Below are positions 1 through 8,081 of a stretch of DNA of 64,000 bases, one piece after another. Position 1 is the first letter of the stretch. Each line of letters starts with the position of its first letter. This stretch comes from Pseudoblastomonas marina (lineage in GTDB: Bacteria > Pseudomonadota > Alphaproteobacteria > Sphingomonadales > Sphingomonadaceae), in assembly GCF_014641655.1 (NCBI RefSeq), contig NZ_BMID01000001.1, positions 806,001 to 870,000 of the forward strand. The letters are read 5' to 3'. The notes below the pieces were generated by a model. It made no database searches and was not told the origin of the DNA. It was given only the letters and a program-made list of their open reading frames with translations. The position numbers and the translations under genes are program-made.

Positions 1-2
1 GC

Positions 3-431
3 TTCATCCTGCGCCTGCTGGCCTGGACAGCTTTGGCGCTGGTGCCAGTGGCGCTGCTGTTCCGGGTGATCGGCCGGCGCGAAGGTACGCGCCCCGGCTG
101 GCGCGAGGTCTTCGCCTTTGCGCGCAGTCTCGGCGAACCGACGCTGTTTCTGGTCTTGCTGCTGCTCGTGGCGGGATCGGTGCCGCCGGCGATCTACCAG
201 AGCTTCAGCTGGGGTAAGGGCAAGGTCACCGAGATCACCCCCGAAGCCGCGCTCACCGGTTGCGAGGGTGGCGAGCTGTTCGTGGTCTGGTCGGGTTCGA
301 AGGCAGAGGTTCTGCGTTGCTTTGCTGCCTCGGGCGAGCGCGATTTCGTCGTCCTGCGCGGCGAGCACACGGTGATCGAGCTCGAGCGCCAGAACGTGCG
401 GGGCAGCACGCTCGAACGCATCGAACCCTGA
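3..431 (+). CDS. C-terminal part of a membrane protein of unknown function (5' end outside window)
   Basis: The reading frame is open from the first bases of the window, so the true start lies upstream; an internal TTG at 33 is not convincing as a start. About 142 residues are visible. Two hydrophobic segments can be seen, one at the very beginning and one around residues 50-62 (run LFLVLLLLVAG), separated by a short basic loop. They are followed by a soluble tail of about 80 residues with two cysteines. No family motif is recognised and no function is proposed. A gap of about 100 bases separates it from the next gene on the same strand. Confidence 0.55.
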   Translation, partial: FILRLLAWTALALVPVALLFRVIGRREGTRPGWREVFAFARSLGEPTLFLVLLLLVAGSVPPAIYQSFSWGKGKVTEITPEAALTGCEGGELFVVWSGSKAEVLRCFAASGERDFVVLRGEHTVIELERQNVRGSTLERIEP

Positions 432-530
432 TCGGCTGCTGCGCCCGATCGTAGTTAACGCGACCCTTACCAATCTACTCATATACCCCCGGTGCCGGAC
501 AGAGGCCGGCCGCTGAGGGGGAAATCGTCG

Positions 531-1997
531 ATGACCGTGCGCCATGTCGTCCTGTCGGATCTGCATCTGGGGGCGAAGGAAAGCCTGCTCACCCATCTCG
601 ACCATCGCGGGGAGGTCGCGCGCGATCCCTCCGACGTGATGTGCCGACTGGGCGAGGCGCTGCGCGCTACCGTCGCTCCGCTATCCGACGGCGAGCCGGT
701 GCAACTGGTGCTGATGGGCGATGCGCTCGATCTCGGGCTCACGCCGTTCGGAACGGTCAGCCGCGCATTCCTCCACCTGGTCGATGCGCTGTGGCCCGAA
801 GGCGAGCCGCAGGTCTTCTCTCGCGACATCCTCTGCATCCCCGGCAATCACGATCACCATCTGTGGCGGATGGCGCAGGACAGGGCCTTCGTCGATGCTA
901 TCGCCGCTGCGCCCGAGACGGATATCCCATCCGACATTCCCCACGTATCGCGCGCCACCGGCAACCCGACCTATCGCTGCGAGCTGATGGAAGCGATCCT
1001 GACCAAGCGCGCACATATGCGCGGCGCGAGCGTGCGGATCGCCTACCCGAATTATGCCGTAGCCAATGAAGATTCGAGCCGTGCCGTCGTCTTCCACCAT
1101 GGCCATTATATCGATGCGATGTACCGCACCCTCTCGCGCTTGCGCGCATGGATCGCGGGCAGCGACCCCAAGGGCGAGACGATCGCCCAGATCGAGGCCG
1201 AGAACGGCGCCTGGGTCGATTTCCTGTGGTCGAACCTCGGGTCCTGCGGGGAGTGGGGCAGCGAGGCCGATACGCTTTACGAAACCATGCTCGATGCCGG
1301 CGCGAGCCACGATTTCGCCGAGGCGCTCGCCCTGCGCGTATGCGGCGATCTCGGCACGAAGATGGGGGTGCGCGGGGATACCGAGATCAAGTACGGGGTC
1401 ACCGTCGAACAGGCGATCCGTGGGATCGTCGACCTGACTGCAGGCCGCACCGCGCAATCGCAGCGCGACGGCTATGCCCATGTTCTGTCGCGCGGCGAGG
1501 TGGACGATCTCGGCTGGTTCATGTCGGGCCCGGTGGCGAAGCAGCTCGAGCAAGAACTCGGCCGCGTGCCCGAGAACTGCTCGCTGGTGTTCGGTCACAC
1601 CCACAAGCCGTTCCAGGATCAGGTGAAGGCCGACGGCTTCGCCAAGCCGCTCGGCGTCTACAATACCGGCGGCTGGGTGCTCGACCAGCCGACTCTGATG
1701 GCGACGCAGGGCGGCGCGGCGATGTTCGTCGACGATCGATTGGGAGTCGCCAGTCTGCGCCTGTTCAACGATTGCGTCGGCGGGCGGATGCGCGGGGTGC
1801 ATGCCGCGGGTTGCGGGATGCGCACGCGTGAAGACGCTGCGCTGGTGACGCGGTTGCAGGTGCAGGTCGAGGCCAATCGCGCGGGCTGGGATGCCTTCAC
1901 CGCCGCCACGAAGAACCGGATCGAGCGCGGCAGCGCCGAGACAGTGGAGCGCTTCCTCGACCGCGAGCACTGTGTGCTGAAGGAGGCGGCCCAATGA
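531..1997 (+). CDS. Calcineurin-like metallophosphoesterase
   Basis: A 488-residue protein with the complete metallophosphoesterase signature. It has the DxH block (SDLHLG) near the N terminus, GDALD around residue 64, GNHDHH around 105, a lone metal-binding His in VFHHGHY around 190, and the closing GHTH block (FGHTHKPF) near residue 350. These build a dinuclear metal site that hydrolyses phosphomono- or diesters. The substrate cannot be told; there is no signal peptide, so it is probably cytosolic. ATG 531 is preferred over an upstream GTG at 492 because a GGGGGA-type ribosome site precedes it and the DxH block then starts in the usual position. The stop overlaps the next gene's ATG (ATGA), so it is probably translationally coupled to the oxidoreductase/hydrolase fusion downstream. 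Confidence 0.85.
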   Translation: MTVRHVVLSDLHLGAKESLLTHLDHRGEVARDPSDVMCRLGEALRATVAPLSDGEPVQLVLMGDALDLGLTPFGTVSRAFLHLVDALWPEGEPQVFSRDILCIPGNHDHHLWRMAQDRAFVDAIAAAPETDIPSDIPHVSRATGNPTYRCELMEAILTKRAHMRGASVRIAYPNYAVANEDSSRAVVFHHGHYIDAMYRTLSRLRAWIAGSDPKGETIAQIEAENGAWVDFLWSNLGSCGEWGSEADTLYETMLDAGASHDFAEALALRVCGDLGTKMGVRGDTEIKYGVTVEQAIRGIVDLTAGRTAQSQRDGYAHVLSRGEVDDLGWFMSGPVAKQLEQELGRVPENCSLVFGHTHKPFQDQVKADGFAKPLGVYNTGGWVLDQPTLMATQGGAAMFVDDRLGVASLRLFNDCVGGRMRGVHAAGCGMRTREDAALVTRLQVQVEANRAGWDAFTAATKNRIERGSAETVERFLDREHCVLKEAAQ

Positions 1998-4900
1998 ACG
2001 CGATCACCAAGTTCCCGCGCGCCGCGCGCCTGTCGCGTCATATCGACCATGCGCAAGATGCCTACGAGATCGTCGTCATCGGCTCGGGTTACGGCGCGGG
2101 CGTCGCGGCCTCGCGGCTGGCGCGCGCAGGGCGCGAGGTCTGCTTGGTCGAGCGCGGGCGCGAAATCCGCCCAGGCGAATATCCGGAGAAGCTCGGCGAC
2201 GCGCAAGATGCGATGCAGGCGAATACCAGGCGCGGCCGGCTCGGCGACCCGAACGCGATGTTCGAGATGCACGTCAACGACGACCTGTGGGCGCTGGTCG
2301 GCTGCGGGCTCGGCGGTACCTCGCTGATCAACGCCAACGTGTCGCTCGAGATCGAACCGCGCCTGCTCGAAGCCGGGCACTGGCCGCAGGCCTTCCGCGA
2401 CGACCCGGCGATGCTCGAACCTTTCTACGACCGCGCGCGCGAAATGCTCGGTGCCAATCCGTACCCGGCCAGTCGCGCCGAGCCGAACAAGCTGGCGGCA
2501 TTGCGCGAGGCGGCGGAGAAGCTCCAGCAGAAGCATTACCGTACGCCGATCAACGTCAATTTCGCGGACAAGACCAATCGCTTCGGCGTGCCGCAACCGG
2601 CCTGCAACGACTGCGGCAATTGCGTCTCGGGCTGCAATGTCGGCGCGAAGAACACCACGCTGATGAACTACCTGCCCGACGCCGCGAACCACGGCGCACA
2701 GATATTCACCGAAGCGCGTGTCGATTGGGTCGAGCGGGACGGCGAAACCTGGATAGTCCACCTCGAAAACGGTCGCAGTATTTCTGCACAACACGTTGTT
2801 CTGGGAGCAGGAACACTCGGTTCCACCGAAATACTCTTAAGATCGAAAGCACGCGGGCTGAAGCTCTCCGATCGTCTTGGCACAGGTTTCTCGGGCAATG
2901 GCGACGTGCTCGGCTACAGCTACGACAGCTACTGGAAGACGTCGAAGGACGATGACGGCAACGTCACCAGTGCGCCGGTCAATGCGATCGGCCATGCCAG
3001 CGACGCCGTGCCCGATCAGGGCGCGCCGGGGCCGTGCATTACCGGCGTGATCGACATGCGCGACTGCGCCGACGTCGGGCGTGGGCTGGTGGTGGAGGAA
3101 GGCGTCGTGCCCTCGATCATCGCTCCGCTGCTCGCGCCTGCGTTCTTCTTCTGCGAGGCCAATGGCGGCAATTTCGCACGCTTCGGCATCGACGAGATCA
3201 AGCCGCGGCTGATGGACGCCAAGGATATGGGGCTCTCGTTCCAGTCCGATCCCGGCGCAATCGGCGAATGGGCCTATAAGGGCCCGGTCTCGCGCCTTCA
3301 GACCTTCCTCGTGATGAGCGTCGAAGAGGGACGCGGTACGCTCGAGCTCGACAACGACCGATTGAAGATCGACTGGCCCAAGGTCGGCGAAGATCCCTCG
3401 ATCGTCCACGACAACAACGTGCTTGCACAGGTCGCCGGCGCGATGTCTGGCCAGTTCTTCCCCAACCCGCTCTGGACCGATCCGCTGGGCAAGAAGCTCG
3501 TCACGGTCCACCCGGTCGGCGGCTGCGGAATGGGCGACGATGCGGCCCACGGCGTGATCGACCATGCCTGCCGCGTGTTCACCGGCGAGGGCGACTCGAC
3601 CTATCGCGGGCTTTACGTCTGCGACGGCGCGGCGATGTCCGGGCCCGTCGGGGTCAACCCGCTGCTTACGATCACTGCCGTTGCCGAACGGGCGATGGAA
3701 TTGATGGCGCAGCGCGAAGGCTGGCAGATCGACTGGACGATGGGCGAAGAAGCCCCGCTGCCCGCGCTCGAGGCCGAAGCTCCACAACCCGAGGCCGACA
3801 AGCCTCATCCGAAGCATTTCGCACAAGTCCACCAGCGCATCGCGCACCTCGTCGACGAGAGCGTGCTGGCCAAGGTCGCGCATGCGGTGGCGGGGATCGA
3901 GCACGCCGCATCGCAGGGCGCGCTCGACGAGGCCAAGCGCGCGGTGAAGAAGCTGGTGATCGAGTATCCCGACCTGATGAGCCCGCAATTCGGCTTTACC
4001 GAGCGTATGGCAGGGTTCGTCAGCGCCGAAGGGTTGGGCAATCCCTGCTGCCCGGGCGAGCGCATCTCCGACGATTTCGCCGCCGGTGCCGCCTGGGGCG
4101 AGAGCGAGGGGACCTCCTGCGCCTTCGAACTGACCGTTCATACCGACGACCTCAATGCGCTGGTCTCGCGCCCCGAGCACCAGGGTGTGCTGACGGGCGA
4201 GGTTGCCTGCGATCTCGTTTCGCCTGCACCGATGAAGGTTCGAGATGGCCGCTTCAACCTGCTGACCGTCGATCCCGACTGCCCCGAGCGCTGGCTGATG
4301 AGCTATGTGATGGTGCTCGAGCGCGAAGGTGGCGAACCGGTGCACTTCCACGGTTTCAAAACCTTGCAGCAGCGCAGGGGCTCCGATCCCTGGACCGACC
4401 TCACCACGCTGTTCCTGACGATCAGCGAAGGCGAGGACGGAAACGGTGCGGTGCTCGCCAAGGGAATCCTCAAGCTCGAGCTCACCGACCTGATGTGGCA
4501 GGCGAAGAGCTTCGCCCTGCCGTGCCAGGACAATCTCGCCGGCCATCTGATCGACCGGGTCCCGGCGGCGAAGGACGCCATCGCCGAATATTTCCTCGCC
4601 AAGTTCGCGGCGCTGTTCGGCCTGTCGAGCTTCCAGGCCTATGGCGGCATGCTCGCCACGCTCAACGACTTTCCCGCCAAGCAGGCGGAGGACCTACGCC
4701 ATCGCACGCTCGATGCGCCCGCGTCGGAGCGGCATGTCGTGCCGACGGCGGACGGCTGGAACGTCGCATTGACCCGTTACCAGGGCGGCGCGAAGGGGCC
4801 GGTGTTGCTCGCGCCGGGTTTCTCGGTGAAGGCGTCGAGTTTCGCGACCGACACGGTGGCGCGCAACCTCGTCGAGGAGCTCTGCGCCGCCGATTACGAC

Positions 4901-5749
4901 GTCTGGCTGTTCGACTATCGCGCCAGCGCCGATAGCGGGAATCCGCTCGATCCGCCCAAGCCCTTCACGATCGACGATATCGCGCAGCACGACTGGCCCG
5001 CCGCGGTCGATTTCGTGCGCGCGCGGACCGGCGCGGAGAGCGTGCAGGCGATGGCGCATTGCGTGGGCTCGATGAGCCTGCTGATGGCTCTCGCCGCCGG
5101 CCACGTATCGGGCATCCGCTCGGTGGTCAGTTCGCAACTTACGCTGCATCCGGTGACCGACTGGATGAACTACCTGAAGGCCGATATCGGCACCGCCAAG
5201 CTTATGGGGCAGGTTGCACAGCTCGGCGGGCATATCGGCTTCGCGCCCACGGGAACCGAGCTCGACTACGAGATCGACGCGGTCGCCTACAATTTGCCGG
5301 TACCTGAAGGGCAGGAGTGCAAGAATCCCGCCTGCCGCCGCGTCTTCGGCATTTTCGGTCCGAGCTACGACCATGCGCAGCTCGGTCACGCCACCCACGT
5401 CGCGATCGCTTCCATGTTCAGCGATATTTCGCTGAAACCTTTCGACCAACTCTCGGCGATCATGCACGAGGGCAAGGTTGTCGATGCGGCAGGCAAGGAC
5501 GTCTATCTAGGAACCGAGAATGTGCATCGCATGGCGCTGCCGATCACCTTCCTTTCGGGCGCTAACAACCAGATCTTCTATCCCGAAGGCGCGCAGCGCA
5601 CGCGGGCCTGGTTGGCGGCGCACAACGATCCGGCGCTCTACGAGCAGATCGTGATCCCCGATTACGCCCATATGGACCTGTTCATCGGCCGCGATGCCGC
5701 GCGCGACGTGGCGCCGATCATCGTCGGGGAGCTCGACAGGTTCAATTGA
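1994..5749 (+). CDS. GMC-type FAD oxidoreductase fused to an alpha/beta hydrolase
   Basis: A very long, 1251-residue protein. Residues about 24-580 form a GMC/cholesterol-oxidase-like flavoprotein. A dinucleotide motif GSGYGAG sits at 30-36, a four-cysteine cluster C-x2-C-x2-C-x3-C at 204, 207, 210 and 214, the HPVGGCGMG block near 506 and the VNPLLT block near 555. An acidic linker follows, then a middle domain of unclear type (about 660-840), then an alpha/beta hydrolase domain (about 900-1251). Its nucleophile elbow reads AHCVGS, placing Cys 1023 where Ser is usual; the likely catalytic His lies in DYAHMDLF near the end. It probably oxidises an alcohol or sterol-like substrate and hydrolyses a product, but the substrate is unknown. 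It overlaps the metallophosphoesterase by four bases. Confidence 0.85.
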   Translation: MNAITKFPRAARLSRHIDHAQDAYEIVVIGSGYGAGVAASRLARAGREVCLVERGREIRPGEYPEKLGDAQDAMQANTRRGRLGDPNAMFEMHVNDDLWALVGCGLGGTSLINANVSLEIEPRLLEAGHWPQAFRDDPAMLEPFYDRAREMLGANPYPASRAEPNKLAALREAAEKLQQKHYRTPINVNFADKTNRFGVPQPACNDCGNCVSGCNVGAKNTTLMNYLPDAANHGAQIFTEARVDWVERDGETWIVHLENGRSISAQHVVLGAGTLGSTEILLRSKARGLKLSDRLGTGFSGNGDVLGYSYDSYWKTSKDDDGNVTSAPVNAIGHASDAVPDQGAPGPCITGVIDMRDCADVGRGLVVEEGVVPSIIAPLLAPAFFFCEANGGNFARFGIDEIKPRLMDAKDMGLSFQSDPGAIGEWAYKGPVSRLQTFLVMSVEEGRGTLELDNDRLKIDWPKVGEDPSIVHDNNVLAQVAGAMSGQFFPNPLWTDPLGKKLVTVHPVGGCGMGDDAAHGVIDHACRVFTGEGDSTYRGLYVCDGAAMSGPVGVNPLLTITAVAERAMELMAQREGWQIDWTMGEEAPLPALEAEAPQPEADKPHPKHFAQVHQRIAHLVDESVLAKVAHAVAGIEHAASQGALDEAKRAVKKLVIEYPDLMSPQFGFTERMAGFVSAEGLGNPCCPGERISDDFAAGAAWGESEGTSCAFELTVHTDDLNALVSRPEHQGVLTGEVACDLVSPAPMKVRDGRFNLLTVDPDCPERWLMSYVMVLEREGGEPVHFHGFKTLQQRRGSDPWTDLTTLFLTISEGEDGNGAVLAKGILKLELTDLMWQAKSFALPCQDNLAGHLIDRVPAAKDAIAEYFLAKFAALFGLSSFQAYGGMLATLNDFPAKQAEDLRHRTLDAPASERHVVPTADGWNVALTRYQGGAKGPVLLAPGFSVKASSFATDTVARNLVEELCAADYDVWLFDYRASADSGNPLDPPKPFTIDDIAQHDWPAAVDFVRARTGAESVQAMAHCVGSMSLLMALAAGHVSGIRSVVSSQLTLHPVTDWMNYLKADIGTAKLMGQVAQLGGHIGFAPTGTELDYEIDAVAYNLPVPEGQECKNPACRRVFGIFGPSYDHAQLGHATHVAIASMFSDISLKPFDQLSAIMHEGKVVDAAGKDVYLGTENVHRMALPITFLSGANNQIFYPEGAQRTRAWLAAHNDPALYEQIVIPDYAHMDLFIGRDAARDVAPIIVGELDRFN

Positions 5750-5756
5750 GGGGAAA

Positions 5757-5831
5757 TGGTGCCCAGGGGCGGAGTCGAACCACCGACACGACGATTTTCA
5801 GTCGTCTGCTCTACCACTGAGCTACCCGGGC
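5757..5831 (-). tRNA. tRNA-Phe (anticodon GAA)
   Basis: Read on the minus strand, this is a 75-base cloverleaf. The acceptor stem GCCCGGG pairs with CCTGGGC (one G-U pair), the D arm contains AGCTCAGTGGTAGAGC, the anticodon loop reads CTGAAAA with anticodon GAA, and the T loop is TTCGACT. The 3' CCA is encoded. It lies just downstream of yacG, in the order infA-maf-RNase E/G-yacG-tRNA-Phe, and may be co-transcribed with that cluster. It is separated by only seven bases from the end of the convergent oxidoreductase gene. Confidence 0.95.
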
Positions 5832-5907
5832 ATTCCGTCGTCTGGTGCACAAGTCACCGCGTTCGGAAGGCGCGCCTATGGCGTGGCGCAGACGCTTTGG
5901 CAAGGGG

Positions 5908-6099
5908 TCAATCGTCGCTTTCTTCGCCCAAGTTCCCCGGCCCGATGCTTTCGGGATCGACCGGCTCGGCGGGCACCGCATAACTATCGGTCAACCAGGC
6001 GCCCAGGTCGCGGTCGCGGCAGCGCTTCGAACAGAAGGGGGCGTGCTCCGCGACGCGAGGCTTCTTGCAGATCGGGCAGCGGCGGACGGGCGTGTTCAT
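5908..6099 (-). CDS. yacG: DNA gyrase inhibitor YacG (zinc-binding)
   Basis: A 63-residue protein with the YacG zinc-ribbon spacing: Cys 8 and 11 (CPIC), then Cys 23 and 27 (CSKRC), followed by LGAWLTDSYAVP, which is characteristic of the family. In Escherichia coli YacG binds gyrase and inhibits its activity. The ATG at 6099 is chosen because the zinc motif then starts at residue 8 as in homologues; a longer frame upstream only copies the end of the neighbouring gene. The start overlaps the stop of the RNase E/G-like gene by four bases (ATGA), so translation is probably coupled. The acidic C terminus (GEESDD) is common in this small family. Confidence 0.9.
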   Translation of the reverse strand: MNTPVRRCPICKKPRVAEHAPFCSKRCRDRDLGAWLTDSYAVPAEPVDPESIGPGNLGEESDD

Positions 6100-7067
6100 G
6101 GGGAGATCGCCTGCGCGAATCCGCCCTCGATCGCAACCGCCGGATCGATTTTCCAGCGGATTTCCCGTCCCGTCCGCCGCGCGAGTTCGTCGCGCCATTC
6201 GTCGCGGAAAAGCGGTTGCAGCGCCGGATGCGCGGTCAGCAGCAACGCGCCGGGCTGCTCGACCGTCTCGGCCCGGCGGAACAATTGCCGGATTGCCGCG
6301 CGGGTGCGGCGGAATTGCGCGCGGTGGAGGATCGAGGGGCCGGTCACGCGGCTGACGATCTGGACGAAGCCGAAGCCGTTGATCCCGGTCCGCTCGTGGC
6401 GATATCCGCCGAGCGCTGCGCCCAGCGCTTCGTCGACCGCCTTGCGATCGGCCTTCGCGGCGAGGGTAGGAAAATCGATCCCGATCGAGCCCGACAGGTC
6501 GAGCAGCCGCAATTGCCGCGCCAGCGCTCCGATCGCGGCGAGCGCGAGTTCGCGCGGCGGCAGCGTCCCGTCGATATCGATCAGCGTCATCGCCGGCGTC
6601 GCGCTGAACAGCAGGCTGCCACCGTCGAATTCGGTCGTGCCCTCGAAGGCGGATTGCAGGATGTCGTCCCAGCCCTCGACCGGGAAGCGGCGGACCTCCT
6701 GCACTTCGTGACCGTCGGCCTTGAGGGCGTCGATCGCGCGCCAGTCGCGTGGGGCTTCGTCGGTCACGATTCCTTGCGCCGGCTTGCGCCGACCACGCTC
6801 GCCGATGGCGGCGCGGGTGATTTCGATAGTGATCGTGCTGCCTTCGGTGGCGGAGGCGGGCAGGCGCTGAAGGAGCACCTCCTCGCCCCGTGCGGTCTCG
6901 GCGACGGCGCGCGATGCGCCAGCGCGACGCTTGGCGACCCGGCCCTCGATTCGTGCTCCGGCTGCTAGGCGCTCGTGCCAGTCGAGCTTCGCCGCGACGA
7001 TTTCATCATGTTCGACGCATACCAGCCGCGTCTCGCCGATCCCGCGCTCGGCATACCACTCAGCCAA
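6096..7067 (-). CDS. Ribonuclease E/G family protein (short form)
   Basis: A 323-residue protein related to the catalytic half of RNase E/G. The central segment has DIDGTLPP followed by LDLSGSIGIDFPTL, which resembles the DNase-I-like core containing the two metal-binding aspartates of RNase E/G. It is much shorter than classical RNase G (about 490 residues), lacks the Cys-pair zinc-link and C-terminal domains, and has only a degenerate S1-like N terminus. It probably acts on RNA in the cytosol, but loss of the zinc link makes activity uncertain. The gene overlaps maf by eight bases upstream and yacG by four bases downstream, so the three are likely translated as one unit behind infA. This gene order is common in Sphingomonadales. 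Confidence 0.75.
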   Translation of the reverse strand: MAEWYAERGIGETRLVCVEHDEIVAAKLDWHERLAAGARIEGRVAKRRAGASRAVAETARGEEVLLQRLPASATEGSTITIEITRAAIGERGRRKPAQGIVTDEAPRDWRAIDALKADGHEVQEVRRFPVEGWDDILQSAFEGTTEFDGGSLLFSATPAMTLIDIDGTLPPRELALAAIGALARQLRLLDLSGSIGIDFPTLAAKADRKAVDEALGAALGGYRHERTGINGFGFVQIVSRVTGPSILHRAQFRRTRAAIRQLFRRAETVEQPGALLLTAHPALQPLFRDEWRDELARRTGREIRWKIDPAVAIEGGFAQAISP

Positions 7068-7635
7068 GGGGAAAGCCCGCCGATCTGAGCAGCGCGCGCG
7101 TTTCGAAAAGCGGCAGGCCCATTACCGCCGAATGGCTGCCGCGGATCCACTGGACCAAACCTTCGGCCGTGCCCTGGATCGCGTAGCCGCCGGCCTTGCC
7201 GTGCCATTCGCCGCTGTCGAGATAGGCGGCGATCTCGGCGGGTTCGAGGGCCTTGAAGCGAACCACCGTCTCGTTGAGCTTGTGACGGAGCGTGCCGTCC
7301 GGATAGCGAAGGGCGACCGAACTCAGCACAAGGTGGCGGCGGCTCGACAGCGCCTGCAGGCAGGCCTGAGCGGTGTCGAGATCCTCGGCCTTGGGCAGTA
7401 TACGGCGTCCCATCGAGACCACGGTATCGCCCGCCAGCACATGAGCATCGGCGCGCGCGAGCGCCATCGCCTTCTCGCGCGCCATGCGGATCGCGTAGTC
7501 CTTCGGGCGTTCGTTCGGCCCCGGCGTTTCGTCGATTTCGGCGGCAGCGATTTCGCTCGGCTCGATCCCGAGCCGCGCGAGCAGTTCGCGCCGCCGCGGG
7601 CTGGCCGAGGCGAGGACGAGCTTCATGTCGCTCAT
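7060..7635 (-). CDS. maf: Maf-like nucleoside triphosphate pyrophosphatase
   Basis: A 191-residue member of the Maf/HAM1 fold family, which hydrolyses non-canonical or specific nucleoside triphosphates to monophosphates. Visible landmarks are the N-terminal LASASPRRRELL motif, the conserved DETPGP stretch, AGDTVVSMGRRILPKAED (the metal-binding Asp region) and GGYAIQG near residue 160. Length agrees with the family. Two starts are possible: ATG 7635 and ATG 7626; the second places the LASASPRR motif at residue 4, as in many homologues. It begins 12 bases after the infA stop and overlaps the RNase E/G-like gene by eight bases. Confidence 0.92.
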   Translation of the reverse strand: MSDMKLVLASASPRRRELLARLGIEPSEIAAAEIDETPGPNERPKDYAIRMAREKAMALARADAHVLAGDTVVSMGRRILPKAEDLDTAQACLQALSSRRHLVLSSVALRYPDGTLRHKLNETVVRFKALEPAEIAAYLDSGEWHGKAGGYAIQGTAEGLVQWIRGSHSAVMGLPLFETRALLRSAGFPLG

Positions 7636-7647
7636 CCCGCTGCTATC

Positions 7648-7893
7648 TTACTGGGGGCCAGGTCCGCCGCGACCCGGCATGAAGCGATAGGTGATCCGAC
7701 CCTTGGTCAGGTCGTAGGGCGTCAGTTCGCAGAGCACTTCGTCGCCCACCAGAACGCGGATGCGATTCTTGCGCATCTTGCCCGCGGTGTGGCCGAGGAT
7801 TTCGTGTCCGTTCTCGAGTTCGACGCGGAACATGGCGTTGGGAAGTAGTTCGACGACTTTCCCACGCATTTCGAGGAGTTCTTCTTTCGCCAT
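7648..7893 (-). CDS. infA: Translation initiation factor IF-1
   Basis: An 81-residue S1/OB-fold protein: [13 protein letters not shown], then [32 protein letters not shown] and [11 protein letters not shown], all textbook IF-1 blocks. IF-1 binds the 30S ribosomal A site during initiation. It is slightly longer than the usual 72 residues because of a Gly/Pro-rich tail (PGRGGPGPQ), seen in several alphaproteobacteria. It is the first gene of the minus-strand cluster infA-maf-RNase E/G-yacG. The 188-base space to the divergent receptor gene must carry both promoters; no clear consensus box was picked out there. Confidence 0.97.
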   Translation of the reverse strand: MAKEELLEMRGKVVELLPNAMFRVELENGHEILGHTAGKMRKNRIRVLVGDEVLCELTPYDLTKGRITYRFMPGRGGPGPQ

Positions 7894-8081
7894 TAACGGC
7901 TCGTTCCGATGAGGTTTCGCATGGCGCGCGGCATAAACGCCACAACGTCAAAAGAAAAGGGCGCATCGCTGAGACATTTTGCGACTTGCTGCGTACCTCC
8001 ACCGTCCCCAAGGCCATGCCGGCGGGGCACTGCGTTCGTCCCGACCGCGCTCGCGGTCGTTTTCATAATTGGAGCAAAGCC

